64,000 nucleotides of DNA from Prauserella rugosa (GTDB lineage Bacteria > Actinomycetota > Actinomycetes > Mycobacteriales > Pseudonocardiaceae), in NCBI RefSeq assembly GCF_000719975.1, contig NZ_JOIJ01000001.1, forward strand, positions 124,001 to 188,000, given 5' to 3'. A program made the translations under genes and the position numbers. Under the pieces are notes generated by a model, which ran no database searches, had not been told where the DNA came from, and saw nothing but the letters and a program-made list of their open reading frames with translations. Of this stretch, positions 1-8,293 are shown one piece after another; position 1 is the stretch's first letter, and every line of letters begins with the position of its first letter.

Positions 1-2
1 AC

Positions 3-338
3 ATCGGTGCGAAGTACCTCGACCGCAACATCGACGTACTCAAGGACGGCGGCCACCTCGTCATCATCGGCATGCAGGGCGGCGTGAAGGGCGAACTCAA
101 CATCGCCAAGCTGCTGGGCAAGCGCGGCACGGTGTCGGCGACGGCACTGCGTTCGCGGTCGCTGGAGAGCAAGGCCGAGATCGTCGCCGACGTCCGCGCC
201 CGGCTGTGGCCGCTGCTCGACCAGGGCACCGTGCTGCCGGTGATCGACCAGGTACTCCCCCTTGCCGACGCCGCGCAGGCGCATCGCGCGCTCGACGAGA
301 GCGGCGTGTTCGGCAAGATCGTGCTGACCGCGAAGTAG
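3..338 (+). CDS. Zinc-binding/quinone oxidoreductase, C-terminal part (partial at window start)
   Basis: The window opens inside a gene whose frame is open from base 3 and stops at 338. The visible 111 residues read as the C-terminal half of a medium-chain dehydrogenase of the zinc alcohol dehydrogenase / NADPH:quinone oxidoreductase superfamily. The segment DVLKDGGHLVIIGMQGG is the last part of the nucleotide-binding fold. The ending LADAAQAHRALDESGVFGKIVL is the family's usual closing motif, in which the Gly-Lys-Ile-Val strand ends the catalytic domain. The substrate cannot be inferred from this part. The gene converges with the next one, 51 bp away. Confidence 0.8.
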   Translation: MGAKYLDRNIDVLKDGGHLVIIGMQGGVKGELNIAKLLGKRGTVSATALRSRSLESKAEIVADVRARLWPLLDQGTVLPVIDQVLPLADAAQAHRALDESGVFGKIVLTAK

Positions 339-389
339 GCCCGCGACGTAGAACCCACGATGTAGCCGCCGTGCGGGTGCCGGCCGGGC

Positions 390-1589
390 TCAGGCGAGTT
401 CGGCCAGCACCCGCACGAGCTGTCCGGCTTCGAAGGTGTTCGAGTAGTGCGCCAGGCCGATCCGCACGGCGCCGCCGACCTCGCCGATCCCGAGCGCCTC
501 GAACAGGCCCGACGTGCCGCTGTCGGCGAACGCACACAGGCCCTGCCTGGCCAGGTAGTCGGCGACGTCGGAGGCCTTGCGCCCTTCGACGTAGAACGCC
601 AACGCGGGGATGCGCCGGACGGCGTCGCCGAGCACCGTCACGTGCGGCAGCGACCGCAGATCGGCGCGCAACTGGTCCAGCAGCCCCGACTGGTACGACT
701 TGGCCGAGCCGAGCGAGGTGAGCAGCCGCTCGCGCCTGGTGCCGGTCGCCGCGTCGTCGAGGCCTGCGAGGTAGTCCACCGACGCGATCAGTCCCGCCAG
801 CAGCGGATAGGCGTGCGGGCCGACCTCGAGTCGTTCGGGTCCGCGCGCCTCCTGCTCGAGGGCCACGGCGGGCAGCCGTTCGATGAGCGCGGGGTCGCGG
901 AACACGAGCGCGCCCATCGCGGGCCCGCCCCACGTCTGGGCCGACAGCACGATCACGTCCGCACCGAGCGTCGCGACGTCGAGCGGCAGGAACGGCGCCG
1001 CGTACGTCGCGTCGACGACCATCAACGCACCGGCCTGCTCGGCGGCGGCCGTGATCGGGCCCAGATCGGGCCGCGTGCCGACGGCACCGGACGCGGCCGT
1101 CACCGCGACGGCCTTGGTCCGCCTGCCGACGAGTTCGCGGTACTGCCACGCGGGCAGCTCGCAGTTCTCGATGTCGATCTCGCCCCAGCGCACGTTGCCG
1201 CCGACGCGGTTCATCGCCCGCACCCACGGCGCGATGTTGGCCTCCTCGTCGAGCCGCGACACGACGACCTCGTCGCCGAGTGTCCAGCGGGTCGAGAGGG
1301 TGTCGGCCAGCTGCGCGATGAGCACGGACGCACTCGGCCCGAGGACCACGCCCTCGGGCTCTCCTCCCACGAGGTCAGCCACTGCCCGGCGAGCCGCGGC
1401 CACGATGCTCTCCGCACGCTGTGAGGCCGGAAACGCTCCGCCCGGTCCGGACACCGGAGCCCGCATCGCCGTCGAAACGGCCGACGCGACCTGTTCAGGG
1501 ACGAGCATTCCGGTTCCACCGTCGAAGTGAATCCAACCGTCACCCAGCGCGGGGAACAACCCACGGATCCGAGCGACGTCAAACGCCAT
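390..1589 (-). CDS. Cysteine desulfurase-like protein (class V aminotransferase fold), PLP lysine site substituted
   Basis: This 399-residue protein has the fold-type I layout of the SufS/NifS-like class V aminotransferases: FDGGTGMLVP near the N terminus, VVDATYAAPFLPLDV at 191-205 (the Asp that pairs with the PLP pyridine) and SAQTWGGPAMG at 216-226. In active members the last motif has a Lys that binds PLP, as in S-A-H-K-W. Here that position is Thr219 (codon complement at 933-935), so the usual Schiff-base lysine is absent. The order desulfurase-like / GT-C / bpa resembles Rv3778c-Rv3780 of M. tuberculosis. The ATG at 1589 was chosen because homology begins there and a TACCTT box lies 6 nt upstream. 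Catalytic activity is doubtful from the sequence alone. Confidence 0.78.
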   Translation of the reverse strand: MAFDVARIRGLFPALGDGWIHFDGGTGMLVPEQVASAVSTAMRAPVSGPGGAFPASQRAESIVAAARRAVADLVGGEPEGVVLGPSASVLIAQLADTLSTRWTLGDEVVVSRLDEEANIAPWVRAMNRVGGNVRWGEIDIENCELPAWQYRELVGRRTKAVAVTAASGAVGTRPDLGPITAAAEQAGALMVVDATYAAPFLPLDVATLGADVIVLSAQTWGGPAMGALVFRDPALIERLPAVALEQEARGPERLEVGPHAYPLLAGLIASVDYLAGLDDAATGTRRERLLTSLGSAKSYQSGLLDQLRADLRSLPHVTVLGDAVRRIPALAFYVEGRKASDVADYLARQGLCAFADSGTSGLFEALGIGEVGGAVRIGLAHYSNTFEAGQLVRVLAELA

Positions 1590-1601
1590 GCGAACAAGGT
1601 A
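1590..1601 (-). promoter_or_regulatory. Candidate leaderless promoter -10 box for the desulfurase-like gene
   Basis: On the minus strand a TACCTT hexamer (1601-1596) is followed by 6 nt and then the ATG at 1589. No Shine-Dalgarno sequence is visible, so transcription may start at the initiation codon. Confidence 0.45.
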
Positions 1602-1866
1602 CGGAGCCGGGTTTTCGCCGCGCAGCCGGGTCTCCGGTCCTGCGTACGGGGTCACCCGACCGGGCAGGAGGCATCCACACAGGGTGATCGACCGACCGGC
1701 GCGAAAATCGGGCGAACCGGGCCAACCGACGAAGACGCTCGCATATCCCCAGGTGGACTCCGCGCACCCGCCGGGGACGATTACGCTCGGAAATCGGAGC
1801 AGCAGCACACAGCAGAACCCCAGAGAGCACGACCCGAGAACGCACGCAGTGAGCCAGGATGGAGCT

Positions 1867-2421
1867 ATGACGGAGTCGAACACCCCGTACTCGGCGGCCC
1901 CCGCCGACGATCAGCACGTCATGGTGGTCGGGCCGGACGGTTCGCCGGTCGGTGCAGCGCGGCTGAACCCGCAGGGCGAGTCGGAAGAGGCCGCAGGCGA
2001 GTCCGTGGGCGACATGGTCGAGGAGCCCGCGAAGGTCATGCGCATCGGCACCATGATCAAGCAACTCCTCGAGGAGGTGCGTGCCGCACCGCTCGACGAC
2101 GCGAGCAGGGACCGGCTCAGGGAGATCCACCAGACGTCGATCAAGGAGCTCGAGGAGGCACTGGCCCCCGACCTGCGGCAGGAGCTGACGCGTCTGGTCG
2201 AGCCGTTCACCGAGGACCGCACGCCGTCCGACGCCGAGCTCCGGGTCGCGCAGGCGCAGCTCGTCGGCTGGCTCGAAGGGCTCTTCCACGGCATCCAGAC
2301 GGCGCTGTTCGCCCAGCAGATGGCCGCACGCGCACAGCTCGAGCAGATGCGCCGCGGACTTCCGCAGGGCGCTGGCGAAGGCGGCCACTCGGGGATCGGC
2401 AACCCCGGCCAGTACCTGTAG
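1867..2421 (+). CDS. bpa: Bacterial proteasome activator Bpa (DUF2587)
   Basis: This 184-residue protein matches Bpa/PafE, the ATP-independent ring that opens the 20S proteasome gate in actinobacteria. The core at about 55-160 is helical (IGTMIKQLLEEVRAAPLDDA, QLVGWLEGLFHGIQTALFAQ) and corresponds to the four-helix bundle. The protein ends in GQYL, the C-terminal motif that docks into pockets of the proteasome alpha ring. The N-terminal 50 residues are polar and probably disordered. ATG 1867 follows an AGGATGGAG ribosome binding site. Bpa also lies beside the wzm/wzt/glfT1 genes in M. tuberculosis, so the neighbourhood supports the call. Confidence 0.93.
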   Translation: MTESNTPYSAAPADDQHVMVVGPDGSPVGAARLNPQGESEEAAGESVGDMVEEPAKVMRIGTMIKQLLEEVRAAPLDDASRDRLREIHQTSIKELEEALAPDLRQELTRLVEPFTEDRTPSDAELRVAQAQLVGWLEGLFHGIQTALFAQQMAARAQLEQMRRGLPQGAGEGGHSGIGNPGQYL

Positions 2422-2453
2422 GGCCTGTAGGGCGCGCCCGCACAGCACGTCCA

Positions 2454-2494
2454 CGAACGCCCCGCCCGCGATCGGCTCGCGGGCGGGGCGTTCG
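2454..2494. terminator. Bidirectional hairpin terminator between bpa and the GT-C gene
   Basis: There is a perfect inverted repeat with 18-bp arms (2454-2471 and 2477-2494) and a 5-nt loop. It lies between the stop codons of two convergent genes. There is no T-tract, which is common for actinobacterial terminators. Confidence 0.8.
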
Positions 2495-2565
2495 TCGTCG
2501 GTGGGACGGCCGGGCCGATGGCCGCGGGGTCAGCGTTCGAATCAGCGTGCGAGTCAGCGGTTGAC

Positions 2566-4065
2566 TCAGCGTTTGAGGCTGTCGAGCCAGCGGTTGATCG
2601 TGACCGCGTAGTCGTCGCCGTACCGCTGCTCGCCGCGGGCGACGGCCGCACGCACGGTCACCTCGACCTGTTGCGCCCACTGCGGGCGGACGAACACGAA
2701 CTGCCAGCTGCCGTCCCTGGCCTGGAACGGCCCGATCTGCGAGTAGCCGGCCACCGCGACCGGCACGTCGAGGCCGTGCACGTCCTCGGGGATGTTCCCG
2801 TCCGGCGACGGCACCACGATCACCGACGGCTGCTGCGAGCGCACCACCGAGTCCGGTCGCGTGCCGTCGGCGATCAGCGCGTCGTTCCTGCCGCTGTAGT
2901 CGATCGCCCGCCAGCCGCTGTAGTACGGGATCACCCCGGGGTCGGCGACTGCGACCGTCCGCGCGCCCGCCTCGACGTCGGCCTCCGACAGTCCCCTGCC
3001 GATCGCCTCGTGGGTGCGGCTCAGGTCGACCCCCGTGTTCGCGGTCGAGGCCAGGTCCGGGGACAGGGCACCGGTGACGGCGACCCAACCGACCACCACG
3101 ATGCCGACCCCCGCCTGCACGAACCGCACCCCCGTCATAGCCGAGACCGCGACCCCTGCGGCCAGGCACAGCACGGGGAAGACGGTGAAGGCGTACCGGT
3201 GCAGGTCGTCGCCGTCGACCGCGCCGCCCAGCGCGTACGGCAGTCCGCCGGCGATCACCGTCACGCAGAAGAACGCGCCGACGCGGCGCAGCTCCGGCCA
3301 CGTCATCAGGGCCGCGGTGAGCAGCACCAGCGGGGCGAACACCAGCAGCGTCGCGCCGAGCCACTCCGCGTCGAAGGCGATCCCGCCGAACAGGTCGGAC
3401 ACCGGCTTCGGCACGAGGTGCCCGTACTGCAGCACCGTCCACACCAGGCAGGCGAGCGCCAGCACGATCGCGGCCGTGATGCCCGCGCGGGCCCCGCCGG
3501 AGAACCGCCGCGAGCGGAACCACACGACGAACGCCGGCAACACCGCCAGCAGCGCCTCCGGACGCAGCGTCGCGGCCAGCAGCAGCAACAGGGGCGGTTC
3601 GATGTCCGGGACGTGCCGTTCCTCGACGACCCGCATGCCCAGCACGGCCATCCGCAGCACGACGAGTGCCACCACCGCCGTCTCGAGACCGCCGGTGAGG
3701 TGGAAGAACGTCGGCAGGAACAGCACGTAGGCACAGCCGGCCACGACGGCTGCCGAACCGTCGACCGCGCGCATCAGCAGCGTCAACGTCGCCAGGCCCG
3801 CCACCACGCCGGTCACCTTCGCCACCAGCACCGGGTCGGCGCCGAACACGGCGAACAGCGCGTTCCACAGCGTCCAGGCGAAGCTGGTGAACCCCTCGAT
3901 GGGGCTGTGGTCGGCCGCGTTGAACACCAGCCCGTGCCCGTCGGCGAGGTTCGTGGCGTAGCGCAGGTCGAGCAGTGTCGCGTCGGTGATGTACGACCAC
4001 GCCAACCACGTGCCGAACGCGAAGACGACCAGCAGGCCCAGTGCGGTTCCGACCAATCGACTCAC
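2566..4065 (-). CDS. GT-C type membrane glycosyltransferase-like protein
   Basis: This 499-residue polytopic protein has about ten hydrophobic segments in residues 1-350 and a soluble C-terminal part. After the first membrane helix it reads ITDATLLDLRYATNLADGHG, then LVFN and PIEGFTSFAWTLWNALF. This is the first extracytoplasmic loop typical of GT-C transferases that use polyprenyl-phosphate sugars; the loop normally carries a D or DD/DE acidic motif, here a single Asp. The position beside bpa matches Rv3779. The donor and acceptor are unknown, but cell wall or lipoglycan glycosylation is likely from context. GTG 4065 is preceded by TAGTTT and 6 nt, with no ribosome binding site. Confidence 0.72.
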   Translation of the reverse strand: MSRLVGTALGLLVVFAFGTWLAWSYITDATLLDLRYATNLADGHGLVFNAADHSPIEGFTSFAWTLWNALFAVFGADPVLVAKVTGVVAGLATLTLLMRAVDGSAAVVAGCAYVLFLPTFFHLTGGLETAVVALVVLRMAVLGMRVVEERHVPDIEPPLLLLLAATLRPEALLAVLPAFVVWFRSRRFSGGARAGITAAIVLALACLVWTVLQYGHLVPKPVSDLFGGIAFDAEWLGATLLVFAPLVLLTAALMTWPELRRVGAFFCVTVIAGGLPYALGGAVDGDDLHRYAFTVFPVLCLAAGVAVSAMTGVRFVQAGVGIVVVGWVAVTGALSPDLASTANTGVDLSRTHEAIGRGLSEADVEAGARTVAVADPGVIPYYSGWRAIDYSGRNDALIADGTRPDSVVRSQQPSVIVVPSPDGNIPEDVHGLDVPVAVAGYSQIGPFQARDGSWQFVFVRPQWAQQVEVTVRAAVARGEQRYGDDYAVTINRWLDSLKR

Positions 4066-4077
4066 GGGCGCAAACTA
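4066..4077 (-). promoter_or_regulatory. Candidate leaderless promoter -10 box for the GT-C gene
   Basis: On the minus strand TAGTTT (4077-4072) is followed by 6 nt and then the GTG start at 4065. No ribosome binding site is present. Confidence 0.45.
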
Positions 4078-4323
4078 CCAGCGTCCCGGCCGTCTCCCAC
4101 GCACTCCCATCACCCCGCGGGCCGGCCTCGACGAGCTACGCTGACCAGGCATTTCGGGCCTTTCGCCACTCGGACGGGCGACACGCGCGCCCCGGAACCC
4201 GACGCGCGCGTTCGACCGATCGCGGCAGCAGTACCCTCATATCCCGTGCATGCCACAAGCACTTCGAAGGCCACTGATTCACGCGAAGGCGGATCAGGCG
4301 ACAGCCCAGGGACGAAGTCACCG

Positions 4324-5241
4324 ATGAACGCCGACACCGACACCGCGCCCGTTCCCGGCAGCCGGTCCTGGAAGCGCGCGTTCGACGACATCCGCACGGG
4401 CCTGCGCCAGCGCGAACTGTGGGGTCACCTCGGGTGGCAGGACATCAAGCAGCGGTACCGCCGCTCGGTGATCGGCCCGTTCTGGTTGACGATCACGCAG
4501 GGCGTCATCGCCCTCGGCCTCGGCCTGCTGTACTCGCAGCTGTTCGGCCTGCCGATCTCGACCTTCCTGCCCTACATCGTCACCGGGTTCATCGTGTGGG
4601 GCTTCATCAGCGGCTGCATCACCGAGGGCATGCAGACCTTCATCTCCAACGAGGGTCTGATCAAGCAGATGCCCGCGCCGCTGACGATCTACGCGCTGCG
4701 CACGGTGTGGCGGCAGACGTTGATGGCCGCGCACAACGTGATCGTCTACGTGATCATCGTGGCGATCTTCTTCCCCGCGCTGTCCCAGCAGTACGCGGTG
4801 CAGGAGGACGCCTGCACCACGGGACACGGCCTGTGCCACCCGGGTATCGACTGGACGATCCTGTCGGCTGTGCCCGGCTTCGTGATCCTGGCGCTGAACG
4901 CGGGCTGGGTCACGCTGATGCTCGGCGTCATCTCGACCCGGTATCGCGACATCCCGCAGCTGATCAACTCGCTGATCCAGCTGCTGTTCTACCTGACCCC
5001 GATCGTCTGGCCGATCGACCAGCTGTACGCGGGCGGCGGCCGGGAGGGCGTGTCCTGGGCACTGCCGATCATCGAGCTGAACCCGCTCTACCATTTCGTG
5101 CAGATCGTGCGTGCGCCACTGATCGGCCAGCACATCGACGGCGCCAGCTGGCTGGTGGCCATCGGCATCACGATCGTCGGCTGGGCCCTCGCGCTCGTGG
5201 TCATGCGTAACTACCGTGCCCGTGTCTCGTATTGGGTGTGA
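4324..5241 (+). CDS. wzm: Galactan ABC exporter permease Wzm
   Basis: This 305-residue ABC-2 type permease has an N-terminal amphipathic stretch (QRELWGHLGWQDIKQRYRRS) and about six membrane segments between residues 60 and 300. It is the membrane half of the transporter that flips lipid-linked galactan across the plasma membrane in mycobacteria and relatives (Rv3783). An extracytoplasmic loop carries two Cys (DACTTGHGLC). ATG 4324 follows GGGACGAAG. The ATPase wzt begins 5 nt after the stop and glfT1 follows, so the three form an operon. In M. tuberculosis the same three genes occur in a different order. Confidence 0.92.
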   Translation: MNADTDTAPVPGSRSWKRAFDDIRTGLRQRELWGHLGWQDIKQRYRRSVIGPFWLTITQGVIALGLGLLYSQLFGLPISTFLPYIVTGFIVWGFISGCITEGMQTFISNEGLIKQMPAPLTIYALRTVWRQTLMAAHNVIVYVIIVAIFFPALSQQYAVQEDACTTGHGLCHPGIDWTILSAVPGFVILALNAGWVTLMLGVISTRYRDIPQLINSLIQLLFYLTPIVWPIDQLYAGGGREGVSWALPIIELNPLYHFVQIVRAPLIGQHIDGASWLVAIGITIVGWALALVVMRNYRARVSYWV

Positions 5242-5246
5242 CACCA

Positions 5247-6086
5247 ATGGTCAGCATTGACGTCCGCAACGCCTACGTGGACTTCCCGATCTTCGACGCC
5301 AAGACGCGGTCGATGAAGAAGCGGGTCCTCGGCAAGGTCGGCGGCAAGATCGGTTCGGACTCGAAGGTCCCGATCATCGAGGCACTGCAGGACGTGAACC
5401 TGCAGCTGCGCGAGGGCGACCGGCTCGCGCTCGTGGGCCACAACGGCGCGGGCAAGTCCACGCTGCTGCGCCTGCTGTCGGGCATCTACGAACCCACGCG
5501 CGGATCGGCGCGGGTCACCGGCAAGGTCGCGCCCGTGTTCGACCTGGGCGTCGGCATGGACCCGGAGACCTCCGGATTCGAGAACATCATCGTCCGCGGC
5601 CTCTTCCTCGGCAAAAGCCGCAAGGAGATGGAGAAGCGCATCGACGACATCGCCGAGTTCACCGAGCTCGGCGACTACCTCGCGATGCCGCTGCGCACCT
5701 ACTCCACGGGTATGCGCGTGCGCCTTGCGCTGGGCGTGGTCACCTCGATCGACCCCGAGATCCTCATCCTCGACGAGGGCCTCGGCGCGGTCGACGCGTC
5801 CTTCATGAACAAGGCCCGCGACCGGCTCAAGGACCTGGTGAAGCGCTCGGGAATCCTCGTGTTCGCCAGCCACTCCGACGAGCTGCTGCTGGAGCTGTGC
5901 GACCAGGCCATGTGGATGGACGAGGGCAGGGTGCGCCAGCACGGCCGCCTGCGCGAGGTGCTGACCGGCTACAAGGGCAGGGACCCGTTCCAGAACGTCA
6001 GCCGCGAGGTGCTCGAACGCCTCGGCCAGGCCAACCCCGACGACGCCGCCGCCGCGGCGCCGGCCGGCCAGGCGAACGGCGGCTGA
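5247..6086 (+). CDS. wzt: Galactan ABC exporter ATPase Wzt
   Basis: This 279-residue ABC ATPase has Walker A GHNGAGKS (64-71), signature YSTGM (152-156), Walker B ILILDE (172-177) and the H-loop FASHS. It lacks the C-terminal carbohydrate-binding domain found in Wzt of some Gram-negative O-antigen exporters, as expected for the mycobacterial galactan exporter (Rv3781). ATG 5247 was chosen because the conserved VSIDVRNAYVDFPIFDAK begins there. An in-frame ATG at 5232, overlapping the end of wzm, is the alternative. It should pair with Wzm to export galactan primed by GlfT1. Confidence 0.92.
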   Translation: MVSIDVRNAYVDFPIFDAKTRSMKKRVLGKVGGKIGSDSKVPIIEALQDVNLQLREGDRLALVGHNGAGKSTLLRLLSGIYEPTRGSARVTGKVAPVFDLGVGMDPETSGFENIIVRGLFLGKSRKEMEKRIDDIAEFTELGDYLAMPLRTYSTGMRVRLALGVVTSIDPEILILDEGLGAVDASFMNKARDRLKDLVKRSGILVFASHSDELLLELCDQAMWMDEGRVRQHGRLREVLTGYKGRDPFQNVSREVLERLGQANPDDAAAAAPAGQANGG

Positions 6087-6087
6087 C

Positions 6088-6987
6088 ATGCAGGCGCTCC
6101 CCGAAGGCGCGGTCGCCGGTGTCGTCGTCACGCGCAACCGCCGCGATCTGCTGGCCGAGTCGTTGAAGGTCATCGAGTCGCAGTCGCGGCCGGTGGATCA
6201 CCTGATCGTCGTGGACAACGGTCCGGACGAGGAGTCGGCGCGGGACGTCGTCGAGGCGTACTCGCGGCCGGTGACGTATCTGCCGTCGTACCGCAACCTG
6301 GGGGGCGCGGGCGGGTTCGCGCTCGGCATGCTGCACGCACTGGCTCTGGGCGCCGAGTGGGTGTGGCTGGCCGACGACGACGGCAGGCCCGCCGACGAGC
6401 ACGTGCTGGAGACACTGCTGGCCGAGGCCGAGCGGCGCGGGCTGGCCGAGATCTCGCCGACGGTGGTGAACATCGACGAGCCGGAGAAGTTGGCGTTCCC
6501 GCTGCGGCGCGGGCTGACGTGGAAGCGCTCGTCGGACGAGCTGGGTGAGGATTTCCTGCCCGGCATCGCGTCGTTGATGAACGGTGCACTGTTCCGGGCC
6601 TCGACGCTCGAGGTGACGGGAGTGCCGGATCTGCGGTTGTTCTTCCGGGGCGACGAGGTGGAGTTGCACCGGCGCCTGGTGCGTTCGGGACTGCCGTTCG
6701 GCACGTCGCTGCGCACGTCGTACCTGCATCCGAACGGCTCGGACGAGTTCAAGCCGATGCTGGGTGGCCGGTTCCACGCGCAGGACCCGGAGAACGAGGT
6801 CAAGCGCTACTACACCTACCGCAACCGCGGTTTCCTGTTGTCCCAGCCGGGAATGCGGAAGATCGGCGCGCTGGAGGTCATCCGGTTCGGCCTGTACTTC
6901 GTGGGCGTGAAGCGGAACCCGAAGGCGTTCGTGGAGTGGCTGAAGCTCGTCCGCCAGGGCCGCAGGGAACACTTCTACCGCTACTGA
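6088..6987 (+). CDS. glfT1: Galactofuranosyltransferase GlfT1
   Basis: This 299-residue GT2-family enzyme begins with AGVVVTRNRRDLLAESL (GT-A nucleotide-binding fold), has LGGAGGF at 71-77 and the metal-binding WLADDDG (Asp96-98), and ends in FYRY. GlfT1 (Rv3782) adds the first two galactofuranose residues to the rhamnosyl-GlcNAc-diphosphoryl-decaprenol linker at the cytoplasmic face. The start ATG lies one base after the wzt stop codon, which suggests translational coupling. The C-terminal IRFGLYFVGVKRNPKAF is probably a membrane-associating helix. The gene closes the wzm-wzt-glfT1 operon and ends just before a long palindrome. Confidence 0.94.
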   Translation: MQALPEGAVAGVVVTRNRRDLLAESLKVIESQSRPVDHLIVVDNGPDEESARDVVEAYSRPVTYLPSYRNLGGAGGFALGMLHALALGAEWVWLADDDGRPADEHVLETLLAEAERRGLAEISPTVVNIDEPEKLAFPLRRGLTWKRSSDELGEDFLPGIASLMNGALFRASTLEVTGVPDLRLFFRGDEVELHRRLVRSGLPFGTSLRTSYLHPNGSDEFKPMLGGRFHAQDPENEVKRYYTYRNRGFLLSQPGMRKIGALEVIRFGLYFVGVKRNPKAFVEWLKLVRQGRREHFYRY

Positions 6988-6993
6988 GCGGCC

Positions 6994-7040
6994 CCCAAGG
7001 GCCCCTTGGTGGCATTCAGCGCAACCAAGGGGCCCTTGGG
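6994..7040. repeat. Palindromic repeat, copy 1; probable bidirectional terminator
   Basis: Perfect 17-bp arms (6994-7010 and 7024-7040) surround a 13-nt centre. The element lies between convergent glfT1 and dgoD. It is related to the palindrome at 18500-18556: both have the GGGCCCC arm core and the CGCAACC inner flank, and the arm differences between copies are matched on both sides. The centre here is degenerate compared with the second copy. Confidence 0.8.
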
Positions 7041-7104
7041 CGCATCGAACACAGTCCCGCGGCAGCGTGCCGTTGAGGGGTGGTGGCCGGGCCGGCAGCG
7101 CCGG

Positions 7105-8250
7105 TCACCACTCGGCGAAGCCGCCGTCCTCGTGGCGCCAGATCGGGGAGCGCCACCGGTGCCCGGTCTCCGCGGCCTTCTCGACGGCCGCCTCGTCGAT
7201 CTCGACGCCAAGGCCCGGCGCGGTCGGTCGCTGGACGTAGCCGTCGGCGAACGCGAACACCGCCGGGTCGGCCAGGTAGTCCAACAGGTCCGAGCCCTGG
7301 TTGTAGTGAATACCCAGGCTCGTCTCCTGGATGAGCGCGTTCGGGCTGGCGAAGTCGACTTGCAGACTGGCCGCGAGTGCCACCGGGCCGAGCGGGCAAT
7401 GCGGCGCGAGCGCGACGCCGTAGGCCTCGGCGAACGCCGCGATCCGCCGGCACTCGGAGATGCCGCCCGCGTGCGAGAGGTCCGGCTGAACCACGGCGAC
7501 GCCCTGCGGCAGGACGTCCCGGAAGTCCCACCGCGAGAACAGCCGCTCACCCGTGGCGATGGGGATGGTCGTCGACGCGCAGATCTTTCCGATGTCCGCC
7601 GACAGCTCCGGCACCACCGGTTCCTCGACGAACATCGGCTGCAACGGTTCCAGTTCCCGGCACAGAACCCGTGCCACGGCGGGCGAGATCCGGCCGTGGA
7701 AGTCGACGGCGACGTCGCGGTCCGGGCCCATGACCTCGCGCACCGCCGCGACGCGGTCGACGGCTGCCTGGATCTGCGCGGTCGTCTCCAGCGGCCGCAT
7801 CCGTCCGGTGGCGTTCATCTTCACCGCGGTCAGACCGGCCTCGACCTGCCTGGCGGCCTCCTCACCCACCTCGGTGGGCTCGTCACCGCCGATCCAGCAG
7901 TAGATCCGCATCGTGTCGCGCACCGCCCCGCCCAGCAGCTCGTGCACCGGCACACCGAGCGACTTGCCGCGGATGTCCCACAACGCCTGGTCGATGCCGG
8001 CCACCGCGCTGGACAGGATCGGCCCGCCCCGGTAGAAGCCGCCCTTCGTCAGCACCTGCCAGTGATCCTCGATGCGCGTGGGGTCGGCGCCGATCAGGTA
8101 GTCCGACATCTCGTCGACCGCTGCCGCGACGGTGTGCGCGCGGCCCTCGACGACCGGTTCTCCCCAGCCGACGATGCCGTCATCGGTCTCCACTCGCAGG
8201 AACAGCCAGCGAGGCTCGATCAGGTACGTCTTGATGCTGGTGATCTTCAC
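7105..8250 (-). CDS. dgoD: Galactonate dehydratase (mandelate racemase/enolase superfamily)
   Basis: This 381-residue protein matches DgoD along its full length. DgoD dehydrates D-galactonate to 2-keto-3-deoxy-galactonate. Visible landmarks are the N-terminal capping domain (WGEPVVEGRAHTV, GGFYRGGPILSSA), the metal ligands in AVDFHGR, VEEPV and TGERLFSRWDF, the catalytic His in LAPHCPLGP, and the closing WRSPIWRHEDGGFAEW. GTG 8250 has an AGGAGA ribosome binding site 8 nt upstream. It lies 43 bp downstream of iclR on the same strand, and the two are probably cotranscribed. The divergent genes supply the aldolase, kinase and permease of the pathway. Confidence 0.92.
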   Translation of the reverse strand: MKITSIKTYLIEPRWLFLRVETDDGIVGWGEPVVEGRAHTVAAAVDEMSDYLIGADPTRIEDHWQVLTKGGFYRGGPILSSAVAGIDQALWDIRGKSLGVPVHELLGGAVRDTMRIYCWIGGDEPTEVGEEAARQVEAGLTAVKMNATGRMRPLETTAQIQAAVDRVAAVREVMGPDRDVAVDFHGRISPAVARVLCRELEPLQPMFVEEPVVPELSADIGKICASTTIPIATGERLFSRWDFRDVLPQGVAVVQPDLSHAGGISECRRIAAFAEAYGVALAPHCPLGPVALAASLQVDFASPNALIQETSLGIHYNQGSDLLDYLADPAVFAFADGYVQRPTAPGLGVEIDEAAVEKAAETGHRWRSPIWRHEDGGFAEW

Positions 8251-8293
8251 GGGCGATGTCTCCTGTTCGGTGCCGGGTAGGGGGCGGCCGAGG

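Noticed and set aside
7006..7080. Short peptides such as KGPLVALNATKGPLG near the palindromes
   Set aside because: They arise from reading through palindromic repeats and have no start signal of their own.
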